A DNA stretch of 27,060 nt from Clostridia bacterium (GTDB taxonomy: Bacteria; Bacillota; Clostridia; Christensenellales; Pumilibacteraceae), in NCBI GenBank assembly GCA_017452405.1, contig JAFTMM010000037.1, forward strand, positions 1 through 27,060, read 5' to 3'. A program made the position numbers and the translations under genes. The notes beneath the pieces are model-generated. The model was not told the origin of the DNA, searched no databases, and saw only the letters and a list, made by a program, of their open reading frames with translations. The stretch's first letter is position 1; each line of letters starts with the position of its first letter. Shown piece by piece: positions 17,156 through 24,645 of the stretch.

Positions 17156-18107
17156 ATATCGCTCTGAGTCTCCTTTTGATTTCACCCACGGCGTTATTTT
17201 TTATGCAAACGAGAACGGTCTTGACCGTTTTAAGTTCGATAAGCGCGCGGTAGAAATAATTTATAAAAGGGTTTTTGGAGGTGAAATCTTCCCTGCCTGC
17301 AAGCGTGAGTGCGTAAAGGTAATTATCAATTCCCGTTTCCAGCTCGGTTATTGCGCTCTCGCCTTTTTCCACGCCGGCAAATACTTCGTAGTATTGACAG
17401 CGCGCATAAAATAAGTTAAACGCTTCCGCCGTTCCCGTCAAAGCCTTTACCATTTCGCTTTCGTCAAGACTACCGCCCTCTATAAACATCTCGCTGAAAT
17501 CGGACGCCTCCATTTCCATTACACGGCACCTAAAAAGCGTTAAAAGATTCTTAAGATCGATTTCGCTTTTCACGTATTTAGTAAGGCTACGGTCGCCTCT
17601 TGCTTTCCTTAATGAATATTCATATCGAGCGCGCGACACCGCCATGTCGATTTCTCTGGGCGAAAGCTCGGTTACGTCGCCTTTTTCATCAAGCGAGGTA
17701 AGGCAGTCTGCTAAAATATCGGGGAGAGCAGAGTACTCTTTCTCCATTACCGCTTCGCTAACGTCCTCAAAGCCACCGTATAAAGCGCGTTTTACGTCTC
17801 GTCCGCTTACCCTGCCTTTATACGAAGCCTTAGCGTTATGGAACATAAACTCGGCAAGTAGTACGTCCCTTACCTTATCCGACACAGCGTTTTCACGCAC
17901 GAAAGAGATCAGCTTAGACGTTTCGTAAGCAAGCAGGCTTTCCTGCGTAGGCGTAGCCTGACCGTCGCCCCAACCGTAGTCCATGAGCGCTTTTATCGCA
18001 TCGGGATAAGAGCAGTCCATAAGACGGCGGAGTCGGTCTGCATCCATAAGGTATTTTTCATTGTATGACGCAAGGGTATTTGCGTATATTTTGCTGACGA
18101 ATGCCAT
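17148..18107 (-). CDS. ntpC: V-type ATP synthase subunit C
   Basis: Subunit C (equivalent to eukaryotic d) is the funnel that connects the central stalk to the membrane rotor ring. The 319 residues are largely helical, with the N-terminal AFVSKIYANTLASYNEKYL and NLLTLFRCRVMEM (about 190-202) typical of the vATP-synt_AC39 family. A GGAGG ribosome site lies five bases before the ATG, which immediately follows the subunit E stop. Confidence 0.93.
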   Translation of the reverse strand: MAFVSKIYANTLASYNEKYLMDADRLRRLMDCSYPDAIKALMDYGWGDGQATPTQESLLAYETSKLISFVRENAVSDKVRDVLLAEFMFHNAKASYKGRVSGRDVKRALYGGFEDVSEAVMEKEYSALPDILADCLTSLDEKGDVTELSPREIDMAVSRARYEYSLRKARGDRSLTKYVKSEIDLKNLLTLFRCRVMEMEASDFSEMFIEGGSLDESEMVKALTGTAEAFNLFYARCQYYEVFAGVEKGESAITELETGIDNYLYALTLAGREDFTSKNPFINYFYRALIELKTVKTVLVCIKNNAVGEIKRRLRAIYD

Positions 18108-18692
18108 TTATCCTCCGAAAAGCTGAGCGAGTACTTCCGCTTCACGCTTTTCTCTTACTTCCGCAACGAGCGTTTCGAGGGTGAGGTCGGTTTCGATTTC
18201 CGTGCCCGAAACGACGAGTCCGCCCTTTGCGTCAAGTGCGCAGGACGAAAGTTTGAGTTTTTTGCCGAGTTTAACGCTTACGCTTTCCAGCCACTTGGCG
18301 TCAAGCACGTCTTTATCCGAATCAGCTACGATAATCTCGTCGCCTGCCTTTGCAACGCTTGCAAGCAATTTAGCGAATAACGCCTTATACCTTGCCTTAT
18401 CCACCGCTTTAATTTTCTCGAACGCAAGCTCGTACGCTTCCGAAATAACAGCCTGTTTTGCTGAAAGCGTCTGCATACGCGCGTCGAGTCCTGCGACGGT
18501 AAGTCTGCGAGTGATGACGTTTTCTGCCTCCACTTTAGCGTTTTTTTCCTTTAATGCGTTTTCACTTTCAAGGCGCGCGGAAAGCTCGGCGCAGGCTTTA
18601 TCCCTTGCCTGCTCTGCGTTTGCCAGAATGCTTGACGCTTCTTCCTTCGCTTCGGAAAGAATTACGGAAATTATTTTCTCTGCGTTTTGCAT
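18108..18692 (-). CDS. ntpE: V-type ATP synthase subunit E
   Basis: Subunit E forms the peripheral stalk with the G/H-type subunit and holds the head stationary. The 194 residues have an alanine- and glutamate-rich coiled coil in roughly the first 110, and a C-terminal globular part with GGLVVSGTEIETDLTLETLV near residues 158-177, as in other E subunits. AAGGAGGAG precedes the start codon. The subunit K stop lies nine bases upstream. Confidence 0.92.
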   Translation of the reverse strand: MQNAEKIISVILSEAKEEASSILANAEQARDKACAELSARLESENALKEKNAKVEAENVITRRLTVAGLDARMQTLSAKQAVISEAYELAFEKIKAVDKARYKALFAKLLASVAKAGDEIIVADSDKDVLDAKWLESVSVKLGKKLKLSSCALDAKGGLVVSGTEIETDLTLETLVAEVREKREAEVLAQLFGG

Positions 18693-18701
18693 GACTCCTC
18701 C

Positions 18702-19169
18702 TTACATAAGGAAGATGAGTGCAAGAAGCGAGATAATGAACGAGAAGATTGCGAATATCTCGACGAGTACGGTCATGGTAATACCTTTACCCATCTGACC
18801 TTCCTGCTTGCCCACGAGGTTGATACAGCCTACGGCAACGTTACCCTGCATAATCGCACTCACTAAGCCGATTACGCCTACGGGAACGCACGCAGCAAGA
18901 ATAGCAAGGCCCTGATCGGGAGTAAACGCGGAAACGTCACCGCCCATAAGTCCGCAAGCAAGGAATGCGAATACGGCTACTACGAATCCGTAAATCGCCT
19001 GCGACGCAGGGAGAAGCTGAAGGACGAGCACCGAACCGAACTTGCTCGGATCTTTGCTGAGAAGCGCAGCCGATGCCTGACCTGCGCGAGATACGCCGAT
19101 TGCAGATCCAATACCTGCGCACATTGCGATTGCTGCTCCTGCGAGCGCGTAAAAAATTCCTATCGTCAT
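18702..19169 (-). CDS. ntpK: V-type ATP synthase subunit K (rotor ring), Na+-type ligands
   Basis: Subunit K forms the ion-carrying membrane ring. The 155 residues make four helices, a duplicated hairpin like Enterococcus hirae NtpK. By alignment from memory, the Na+ ligands of NtpK (L61, T64, Q65, Q110, E139, with Y68 as helper) correspond to L53, S56, Q57, Q108, E137 and Y60. The conservative T-to-S change keeps the hydroxyl. This supports Na+ rather than H+ coupling but does not prove it. A strong GGAGG ribosome site and two hairpins precede the gene, fitting the need for about ten copies per complex. Confidence 0.95.
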   Translation of the reverse strand: MTIGIFYALAGAAIAMCAGIGSAIGVSRAGQASAALLSKDPSKFGSVLVLQLLPASQAIYGFVVAVFAFLACGLMGGDVSAFTPDQGLAILAACVPVGVIGLVSAIMQGNVAVGCINLVGKQEGQMGKGITMTVLVEIFAIFSFIISLLALIFLM

Positions 19170-19207
19170 ATTTAATGACCTCCGTTAAAATTTCATCTTT
19201 ATTGTTC

Positions 19208-19239
19208 GGCTAACAGCCTGTCTGTCAGATAAATCTGAC
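19208..19239 (-). other. Two hairpins between ntpI and ntpK
   Basis: The perfect inverted repeat GTCAGAT/ATCTGAC (19224-19239) overlaps the ntpI stop codon, and GGCT/AGCC (19208-19218) follows directly. Neither has a U-run, so they are not typical terminators. They may stabilise or mark a processing point in the mRNA in front of the highly expressed rotor subunit; this role is inference. Confidence 0.45.
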
Positions 19240-21267
19240 GTATTTCGTTTTTCCGCCCAGCGGTCGGAACGTTCGACCACCGCCGTCGTAGAACTTACCG
19301 TAAAATTCAAGGTATTGCAAGCGCGCGTTATGCACGTACGCCGACAGTACGCCCATCGCAAGGTTGAACGCGTGAAGGACTATGGCAAGAATTCCTGCAG
19401 GCACTACCATTACTCCGCCTCCTCCACCTATCATACCGATAAGTATGTTAAACGCATAACCTATTGCGCACGACGCTAACGTAATACCGAAAATACGCGC
19501 GTAAGAAAGTACGTCCGAAAGAATGTTTACGATATCGTATAGCGCGCTCAAACCAGATATTACCTTGCCAAAGCCTTTCTTTTTTCTGCCCTTAGTAAGT
19601 ACGCTTCCCAGCAGTCCGCTTCCCATAATAATAAGACCGGGAATAAGCAGATTTTCAAACGCCGACGGCCAGAGCGGAATTTCTCCGCCGTTGCCCCAGA
19701 AGTGAGTGTCAAGGTTAAACAGCACTTTGCCCATTGCGAGAAGAAGCAATATTACGCCGACGTAAGTCACCAAGGGAAAACCGTTGTCAAAGAGCGCGTC
19801 GGTCACCTGCCCTTTCTTAATGTTTTTATATATGCCTATTGCATATCCTAACGCGATATGAACCGCGCCGATTACAAGACAAATAAGTAGCAGAAGCAAA
19901 GGTTCTTCAAGCGGGTTAAACCATACGCCCATCGTATACCCTTCCTCCGTCGGGAATAATCCCCAGCCGAAGTCGGAATGACCGAAGTCAAAGCCGAATA
20001 CGCTACCGAACAGCACGCCCCAAACTATTGCCGAGATACTGCAAATACCTATAAGCATAACGAGGTTTTTCATTCCCGGTTCGGGCTTTAAAATTTTAAG
20101 CATAAGCGTTGCGCCAAGCGCTAGCACTAAGCCGTAGCCGGCGTCTGCCGACATCATACCAAAGAACAGGAAGAAAAAAAATGCAGTAAAGATATTCGGA
20201 TCTGGCTCGAAATACGAAGGAGTGGAATACTGATCGGTAAGCGCTTGAAAAGGCGCGAGTACTTTATTTTCTTTATATAATACGGGCGGATCGTCCGTTT
20301 CTTGGACTTCTTCAAGAAGCGTGATGACCGCTCCACCTGCGCTCTCTACCGCAGTAACGACGGCTTCCGCGCTCGGCGATGGCACCCAGCCTTCTGCGCA
20401 GAAAGTCTTTGCGGTAGATTCGAAACCGTTAACGGCTTCAACTTTTTCCGCCTCGATAAGATAGTAGTCGTGCAGTTTTTTAATATCTTTTAAATGCTCG
20501 AAAAGTTCGAGCAACCGGCTGACGAGTTTGGCGTTTTCATCTAAAAGAGCGTTAATTCTTTCTTCGTTCGCTCTTAAAAGTTCCACCGCAGTTGCGTCGT
20601 CTGTGTAAGGGCAAACGGTAAGTCCGAGTTCACCGACTGCGCTAAGTACTTTTTCCTTGTCACTAGCAAGCGCAATTATACCGACGAGATTGACGCTCTT
20701 TGCGCCGGGGTACGGCAGTGTTACGGCAATTTCGCCTATGCTTTCTTCAAGCGACGAGGTTACTTTGCCGTAGCAAAGCACCGAGAAGGTGTTTTTCGTA
20801 TCAGTGAAGATTGAGAATTTATCTCTGCAAGGAAGGTAAGGCAAAAGCTGTTTTTTGTGCGCAACCAGCTTATTCATCTGCGAGCGCAGTTCCGTTCTTG
20901 CGGACACGAGCTTTTCTATTTCGCCGACTACCTCAAGTATTTCCTGAGCGCGAGAGCCTGCTTCGTCTATTTCCCCGATATTAGAGAAGAAACGAGCAGA
21001 CTTGAGCTTTTGGGGTTGGCAAGAAAAAGCGTTAGGATTTTTCTTATTTTGCGCAAGAGCGTAGTTGTTAACTTCTATAAGTTCGTCCACAGCAAAAGCG
21101 CTCCTTGCTTTTTTAACAAGGAGTTTATCTACGCTTTCAGAGGGAGCTATGCTATGATCGGGAGTAATAACTTCAAAATTACCCGACTTGGCGAGAGCGT
21201 CCATTATTTCCGCGCTTCGGGATTTAAGCCCAATCACGCGGAGTTTTTGCATTTTTACGATTGCCAT
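19225..21267 (-). CDS. ntpI: V-type ATP synthase subunit I
   Basis: Subunit I (equivalent to eukaryotic a) is the membrane stator that carries the ion half-channels against the K ring. The 680 residues comprise a cytosolic half (1 to about 345) with coiled-coil stretches and a membrane half of about seven or eight helices starting at FTAFFFFLFFGMMSADAGYG (about 360-379). Late helices include DILSDVLSYARIFGITLA, which bears the essential Arg of the family, and HAFNLAMGVLSAYVHNARLQ. The start overlaps the preceding stop by one base. A 55-base gap with two hairpins separates it from ntpK. Confidence 0.96.
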   Translation of the reverse strand: MAIVKMQKLRVIGLKSRSAEIMDALAKSGNFEVITPDHSIAPSESVDKLLVKKARSAFAVDELIEVNNYALAQNKKNPNAFSCQPQKLKSARFFSNIGEIDEAGSRAQEILEVVGEIEKLVSARTELRSQMNKLVAHKKQLLPYLPCRDKFSIFTDTKNTFSVLCYGKVTSSLEESIGEIAVTLPYPGAKSVNLVGIIALASDKEKVLSAVGELGLTVCPYTDDATAVELLRANEERINALLDENAKLVSRLLELFEHLKDIKKLHDYYLIEAEKVEAVNGFESTAKTFCAEGWVPSPSAEAVVTAVESAGGAVITLLEEVQETDDPPVLYKENKVLAPFQALTDQYSTPSYFEPDPNIFTAFFFFLFFGMMSADAGYGLVLALGATLMLKILKPEPGMKNLVMLIGICSISAIVWGVLFGSVFGFDFGHSDFGWGLFPTEEGYTMGVWFNPLEEPLLLLLICLVIGAVHIALGYAIGIYKNIKKGQVTDALFDNGFPLVTYVGVILLLLAMGKVLFNLDTHFWGNGGEIPLWPSAFENLLIPGLIIMGSGLLGSVLTKGRKKKGFGKVISGLSALYDIVNILSDVLSYARIFGITLASCAIGYAFNILIGMIGGGGGVMVVPAGILAIVLHAFNLAMGVLSAYVHNARLQYLEFYGKFYDGGGRTFRPLGGKTKYVRFI

Positions 21268-21590
21268 TATTCTCCGAACAATCCTTCAGCGATAATTTCA
21301 GCCGCCTTATCAAGATTTTTGCGCGCCTCTGCCACCATTACTTTATCAGCTTCTGCGCTTTTTGCAAGCAGTTCTTCCGCTCTTTTTTCGCCCTCGGCGC
21401 TTGCCTTAGCAAGAAGTTCAGCGGTGCGCTTTTTATTCGCTTCCGCGTTCTCCTTAACAAGAGCTTCGAGTTCGTTAGACGCATTACTCGTTATTTTCAT
21501 CGCTTCGGCTTGCGCTTCTGCTACGATTTTTTCGGCTTGCGCTTCCGCTTCGGCTATGCTTGACATAATTTCTTTCATCGTTTCGCTCAT
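21267..21590 (-). CDS. ntpF: V-type ATP synthase subunit G/H (peripheral stalk)
   Basis: This 107-residue protein is almost entirely a charged, alanine-rich coiled coil (EAEAQAEKIVAEAQAEAM and so on). That and its place as first ATPase gene match the G/H-type subunit that pairs with E in the peripheral stalk (NtpF in Enterococcus). Sequence alone cannot give a finer assignment because the composition is low in complexity. It starts three bases after the rpiB stop. Confidence 0.85.
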   Translation of the reverse strand: MSETMKEIMSSIAEAEAQAEKIVAEAQAEAMKITSNASNELEALVKENAEANKKRTAELLAKASAEGEKRAEELLAKSAEADKVMVAEARKNLDKAAEIIAEGLFGE

Positions 21591-21593
21591 AAC

Positions 21594-22052
21594 TTACGCC
21601 TTAGAATATTTATTCTCGATGTCCGTAATTTTGTTTATACGGCGAGTATGTCTTTCCGCGCCCGAATAGTCGGTGGAAAGAAAGGTTTTTACTATTTTAA
21701 GAGCCAGCCCTCCGCCCGTTATTCTCGCGCCGAGAGCAATCATGTTGGCATTGTTGTGTAATCTCGTAGCTTCCGCCGAGAAACAGTCGGTAACGTGCGC
21801 GCAACGAATTCCCTTTACCTTATTAGCGCACAAACTCATTCCAATACCCGTACCGCAAACGAGAACACCGTAATCACAGTCGCCGTTCGCTACCGCTTCG
21901 CTAGCAGGAAGCGCGTAGTCGGGATAGTCAGCCGCAGGATCGGGCGAACTCATACCAAAATCCTTTACTTCATAGCCGTCCTTTAAAAGTTCGGCTTTTA
22001 TTTCGTCTTTTAATTCTCTTCCGGCGTGATCCGCCGCCATAGCAATTATCAT
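21594..22052 (-). CDS. rpiB: Ribose-5-phosphate isomerase B
   Basis: RpiB interconverts ribose 5-phosphate and ribulose 5-phosphate in the pentose phosphate pathway. The 152 residues show AADHAGRELK (6-15), the VCGTGIGMS loop with catalytic Cys C66, and RLHNNANM with His H99. A close relative acting on 6-carbon sugars (LacA/LacB or allose type) is less likely, because those genes come in pairs or sugar operons. GAGGAG precedes the ATG. Three bases separate its stop from the first ATPase gene, so it heads the ATPase transcript or is co-transcribed with it. In Bacillus subtilis the orthologue is ywlF, next to ywlE. Confidence 0.94.
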   Translation of the reverse strand: MIIAMAADHAGRELKDEIKAELLKDGYEVKDFGMSSPDPAADYPDYALPASEAVANGDCDYGVLVCGTGIGMSLCANKVKGIRCAHVTDCFSAEATRLHNNANMIALGARITGGGLALKIVKTFLSTDYSGAERHTRRINKITDIENKYSKA

Positions 22053-22090
22053 TTAGTTCTCCTCAGAGGCAAGCTAACATGCGCGTAATT

Positions 22091-22190
22091 ATGAATTGTA
22101 AACGCTTTGCATTTACATGAACTGACCCTTTGAGTCATGAATTGATTTGCTTGACCGCAAATCATGAATTGCAACCTACGGTTGCATTAC
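22091..22190. repeat. Hairpin array punctuated by ATGAATTG, copy 2
   Basis: ATGAATTG or ATGAACTG occurs at 22091, 22117, 22137 and 22164. Every interval, and the segment after the last punctuation, holds a different hairpin: TGTAAA/TTTACA (22097-22117), TGAC/GTCA (22123-22137), GATTTGC/GCAAATC (22144-22163) and GCAACC/GGTTGC (22171-22185). The last two hairpins match copy 1 at 12581-12619 in stem sequence but differ in the loop. It fills the gap between the phosphatase and rpiB genes. Confidence 0.8.
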
Positions 22191-22221
22191 GGATAATTAA
22201 ACCCCCTGACGCTCCGCCCAT

Positions 22222-22701
22222 TCATTTATTTATAAACTTATATAACGGTTCAAGCATTTTTGTTAAAGCATTTGCAGTTACTCTGTACGCTTCGACGCCT
22301 TGCCCGAAGGGATCGTTTAAATCCTCGCCTATCAGTTCTTTTACCGTGCCGACTACGCGGGTTTTACCGTCGCTCATTGCCGCCTCGTAAGTAAAAGTAT
22401 GCGTCAGCGCCGTTCTGTGATTCTCCGTCATACAAACTATAACGTCTGCGTTCTGAATTAAGTCCACAGTGAGCAGTCTTGACTTATGCGGTTTAACGGT
22501 CAGCCCCATTTCAGCAAGTACTCCTGCCGCTTCGGGAGTCATCGGACGACCGTTATCTGCGTATATGCCTGCGCTCGAAACTTCGGCTAACTGCGAATTT
22601 TTGTTTCTTTTCAGATAATCGGCAAACATCTGCTCCGCCATAGGCGAACGACACGTGTTCCCCGTACATACGAAAAGTAGGTTAATTTTCTCTTTTTTCA
22701 T
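22222..22701 (-). CDS. ywlE: Low-molecular-weight protein phosphatase (YwlE type)
   Basis: The protein has 159 residues with the LMW-phosphatase P-loop CTGNTCRS (C12 to R18, CX5R) at the N-terminus and the general-acid loop NDPFG (D130) near the C-terminus. Thr at position 16 inside the loop (CTGNTCRS) is the feature linked in B. subtilis YwlE to protein-arginine phosphatase activity; tyrosine phosphatases usually carry Ile or Leu there. Its place between tsaC (ywlC) and rpiB (ywlF) supports the YwlE identity. One base separates it from the tsaC stop codon. Confidence 0.92.
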   Translation of the reverse strand: MKKEKINLLFVCTGNTCRSPMAEQMFADYLKRNKNSQLAEVSSAGIYADNGRPMTPEAAGVLAEMGLTVKPHKSRLLTVDLIQNADVIVCMTENHRTALTHTFTYEAAMSDGKTRVVGTVKELIGEDLNDPFGQGVEAYRVTANALTKMLEPLYKFINK

Positions 22702-22702
22702 G

Positions 22703-23698
22703 CTATATTACGTTTCCGTTCGAAAGCTTCATCAGTCGGGTGAGCAAAGTCGTTCCTATACCGCCGAGTGGTACGCCTTCGGCTATTATCAAATCGTGAT
22801 TTTTCTCCACTTCGCGGATTTTCTCAAAGAGCGAGCCGGCGTACGCTTTAACAGTATCGCCCATTGACATAACGGCGCGATCGTCATACTTGCCCGCGTT
22901 ACTATTCATGCAGAAGATAATCGGACGCCTGCCTGCCATAGTCATTCTGTCGAAGTAAGAGTTGATCGTAACGCTCATTCCTTCGTAATAAGCCGAGAAT
23001 ACGAGTTCGGCTTGCGGAACGAAGTGCATGGGCTTTTTTAATTCGGAAAGTTGGTCGGTCATAACAGAGCTTTTATTCACCGAGCCTATTATCTGCTCCA
23101 CTTCGGCTATATCTACCGAGCCTGCGCGAAGTACGCGCGGAGGAGTTTCAGTCATGTTTATTATAGTGCTTTCCAGCCCGAAGGGACATTTGCCACCGTC
23201 GAGAATTACAGGTATCTTTCCGCAAAGGTCGTCGTAAACGTGATCGGCGGTAGTCGGCGAAGGACGTGAACTTGTGTTTGCCGACGGCGCGCACACCGGC
23301 ACGCCTGCCTCCTTTATTAAGCTGAGAGCAACGGGATGATCGGGCATACGCACGGCTACGGTATCGTTACCTGCCGTTACGATAGACGGCACTACGTCCT
23401 TTTTTGGAAGAACTAGCGTAAGCGCGCCCGGCATTAACGCCTCTATCAGCATCTCGGAAAGCGAGTCTACCTCTGCTACCTGACCTATTTGCGACTTATC
23501 CGAAACGTGGATAATGAGCGGATTGGTCGCAGGCCTTCCCTTAGCCTTGAATATCTTGTCGGTTGCCAAAGCGTCAAAAGCGTTTGCGCCCAAACCGTAT
23601 ACCGTTTCCGTCGGAAAAGCTACGATTTCACCCGCGCGGATCATTTCGCCACATTTCGATATATTTTCCCCGTTTGCAAGTAAAATTTGAGTCTTCAT
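22703..23698 (-). CDS. tsaC: Threonylcarbamoyl-AMP synthase (Sua5/YwlC type)
   Basis: The enzyme makes threonylcarbamoyl-AMP from threonine, bicarbonate and ATP, the first step of t6A37 tRNA modification. The 331 residues include the YrdC domain with AFPTETVYGLGANA (27-40), KAKGRP (51-56) and CAPSANTSSRPSPT, followed by a C-terminal Sua5 domain from about residue 215. That makes it the long Sua5 form rather than the short TsaC form. The start codon has no good ribosome site; it lies four bases after the stop of a small, uncertain upstream ORF. Confidence 0.95.
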   Translation of the reverse strand: MKTQILLANGENISKCGEMIRAGEIVAFPTETVYGLGANAFDALATDKIFKAKGRPATNPLIIHVSDKSQIGQVAEVDSLSEMLIEALMPGALTLVLPKKDVVPSIVTAGNDTVAVRMPDHPVALSLIKEAGVPVCAPSANTSSRPSPTTADHVYDDLCGKIPVILDGGKCPFGLESTIINMTETPPRVLRAGSVDIAEVEQIIGSVNKSSVMTDQLSELKKPMHFVPQAELVFSAYYEGMSVTINSYFDRMTMAGRRPIIFCMNSNAGKYDDRAVMSMGDTVKAYAGSLFEKIREVEKNHDLIIAEGVPLGGIGTTLLTRLMKLSNGNVI

Positions 23699-23702
23699 TA
23701 GT

Positions 23703-23966
23703 TTAGTTCATCCATCCGAGTGGGAATAATCCCAATATGTCACACGTTATTGACCGATGCGGTTTTCGCTTTATAGTCTTACTAATATGGTGGGTAGTTT
23801 TTTCGGAGTTATCCGTTCCTACCGGAGCAAAGGTAATTGCCACTTTTTCTTCAGCAATCTGCCTTGTTGGCGCTATTGAGCGCAAGCTGTTTAAGTCTGC
23901 GCCCGAAACGAAACGCGAGAAAAAACGCATCTCCACCCAATTGAAAAGTCTTTTTACGTCAGCCAT
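23703..23966 (-). CDS. Small hypothetical ORF upstream of tsaC (doubtful)
   Basis: An 87-codon frame starts at the ATG at 23966, or 89 codons from a TTG at 23972. Its stop lies four bases before tsaC, which would fit translational coupling. The product is basic, without a recognisable domain or hydrophobic core, and no ribosome site precedes it. It is antisense to the plus-strand frame in the next entry; at most one of the two is likely to be real. Confidence 0.25.
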   Translation of the reverse strand: MADVKRLFNWVEMRFFSRFVSGADLNSLRSIAPTRQIAEEKVAITFAPVGTDNSEKTTHHISKTIKRKPHRSITCDILGLFPLGWMN

Positions 23967-24114
23967 TAACAAGGCTAACGCGCGACGATTTATCGTTACG
24001 GCGTTAATTCTTCTCGGCTTCGGTTTCTTTATCCGTTCCGTCTTCGTCTATATCGCCGTTTTCGTCAACTTCGTTCTCGCCATTCTCTGCCTTGCCTCCC
24101 GTAACGAGGGCTGA
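23737..24114 (+). CDS. Possible four-helix membrane protein, opposite strand (doubtful)
   Basis: The 125-residue frame has a consistent membrane topology: helices at about 11-27 and 32-47, a strongly basic loop (ERKLFKSAPETKREKKR...), and helices at about 86-101 and 103-120. It would put both ends and the loop on the cytoplasmic side. Against it, there is no ribosome site and little room for a promoter. The last 111 bases are antisense to the 3' end of the minus-strand membrane gene, whose acidic codons automatically read as Phe, Val, Ile and Leu on this strand. I cannot decide between a real convergent gene and a shadow. Confidence 0.35.
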   Translation: MSHVIDRCGFRFIVLLIWWVVFSELSVPTGAKVIATFSSAICLVGAIERKLFKSAPETKREKKRISTQLKSLFTSAINKANARRFIVTALILLGFGFFIRSVFVYIAVFVNFVLAILCLASRNEG

Positions 24115-24363
24115 CTCTTCGCCCTGAGAGCCGTCAGCTTCTTCAGGAATACCTAACGAAGTGGGTTCTTTATCTTTGAGAATATACGCAAGGATAAAAA
24201 AGACAGCCGTCACGCAGGCAAACGCAACGGCAAAAGTTCCGAAGACGGGAGAATTCTTTTCGTCGAACAAGTTGAAAAAAGTAAGCGTGCCGAACACGGT
24301 TACTCCTACTATTCCAACGAGCGCGATAATGGCAAAAATTCTTCTGAGCAACTGTTTATTCAT
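24004..24363 (-). CDS. Small two-helix membrane protein with acidic tail
   Basis: This 119-residue protein of unknown function starts at the ATG at 24363 (MNKQLLRRIFAII). It has two membrane helices (about 8-30 and 40-60) and a hydrophilic, strongly acidic C-terminal tail rich in Glu, Asp, Gly and Asn. A longer frame from 24420 is rejected because it would include the promoter. There is no ribosome site; a promoter ends nine bases before the ATG. I know of similar short Clostridia proteins starting NKxLLRRIFA but cannot name a family with a known role. Confidence 0.75.
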   Translation of the reverse strand: MNKQLLRRIFAIIALVGIVGVTVFGTLTFFNLFDEKNSPVFGTFAVAFACVTAVFFILAYILKDKEPTSLGIPEEADGSQGEESALVTGGKAENGENEVDENGDIDEDGTDKETEAEKN

Positions 24364-24372
24364 ATCACTAAT

Positions 24373-24402
24373 GTTATACCATAAAATAAAAGAAAAAAGC
24401 AA
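24373..24402 (-). promoter_or_regulatory. Promoter of the small membrane gene, near-leaderless
   Basis: On the minus strand TTGCTT (24397-24402), an 18-base spacer and TATAAC (24373-24378) are followed by nine bases and the ATG at 24363. The predicted leader is therefore only two or three nucleotides, with no ribosome site. It diverges from the asd promoter, whose -35 box begins 12 bases away. Confidence 0.6.
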
Positions 24403-24413
24403 GTAAAAACGGC

Positions 24414-24442
24414 TTGACAATTACAGATATATATGCTATTAT
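24414..24442 (+). promoter_or_regulatory. Promoter of the lysine-riboswitch asd-dapA unit
   Basis: A perfect TTGACA (24414-24419) and TATTAT (24437-24442) are separated by 17 bases. Transcription would begin near 24449, just before the riboswitch P1 stem, giving a leader of about 250 nucleotides in front of asd. Confidence 0.85.
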
Positions 24443-24452
24443 TTCGTAGTAA

Positions 24453-24627
24453 TTTCGATGAGGAGCGTCGAGCATTAGTATTCATCCCAAATTTCCACCG
24501 CAGGAAGGGGTGATGAAAGGGTATCGTCGCCGAGGTCGCATGCGTAAAGCGGTTTACCGTGCGGTCGGTTGCAGTAGGATTAAGAGCCTGGCGACTGTCA
24601 TACCGATAGGTATGGAGGGCATTGAAC
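24453..24627 (+). ncRNA. Lysine riboswitch (L-box)
   Basis: The stretch between the promoter and asd matches the lysine riboswitch core. It shows GAGGAGCG near the 5' end, AGTATTCATCCC after it, GCCGAGGT in the centre, and the highly conserved 3' block CTGTCATA...GGTATGGAGGGC ending at 24620. The closing P1 stem pairs TTCGATG (24454-24460) with CATTGAA (24620-24626). Lysine binding should stabilise P1 and lower expression of the downstream aspartate-pathway genes. Identification rests on sequence and on the fitting gene context. Confidence 0.95.
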
Positions 24628-24645
24628 GTCTTTTGCTACTCGAGC

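Noticed and set aside
22053..22090. Dedicated promoter for rpiB and the ATPase operon
   Set aside because: The ribosome site is clear, but I found no -35/-10 pair with acceptable spacing; transcription may come from tsaC-ywlE upstream.
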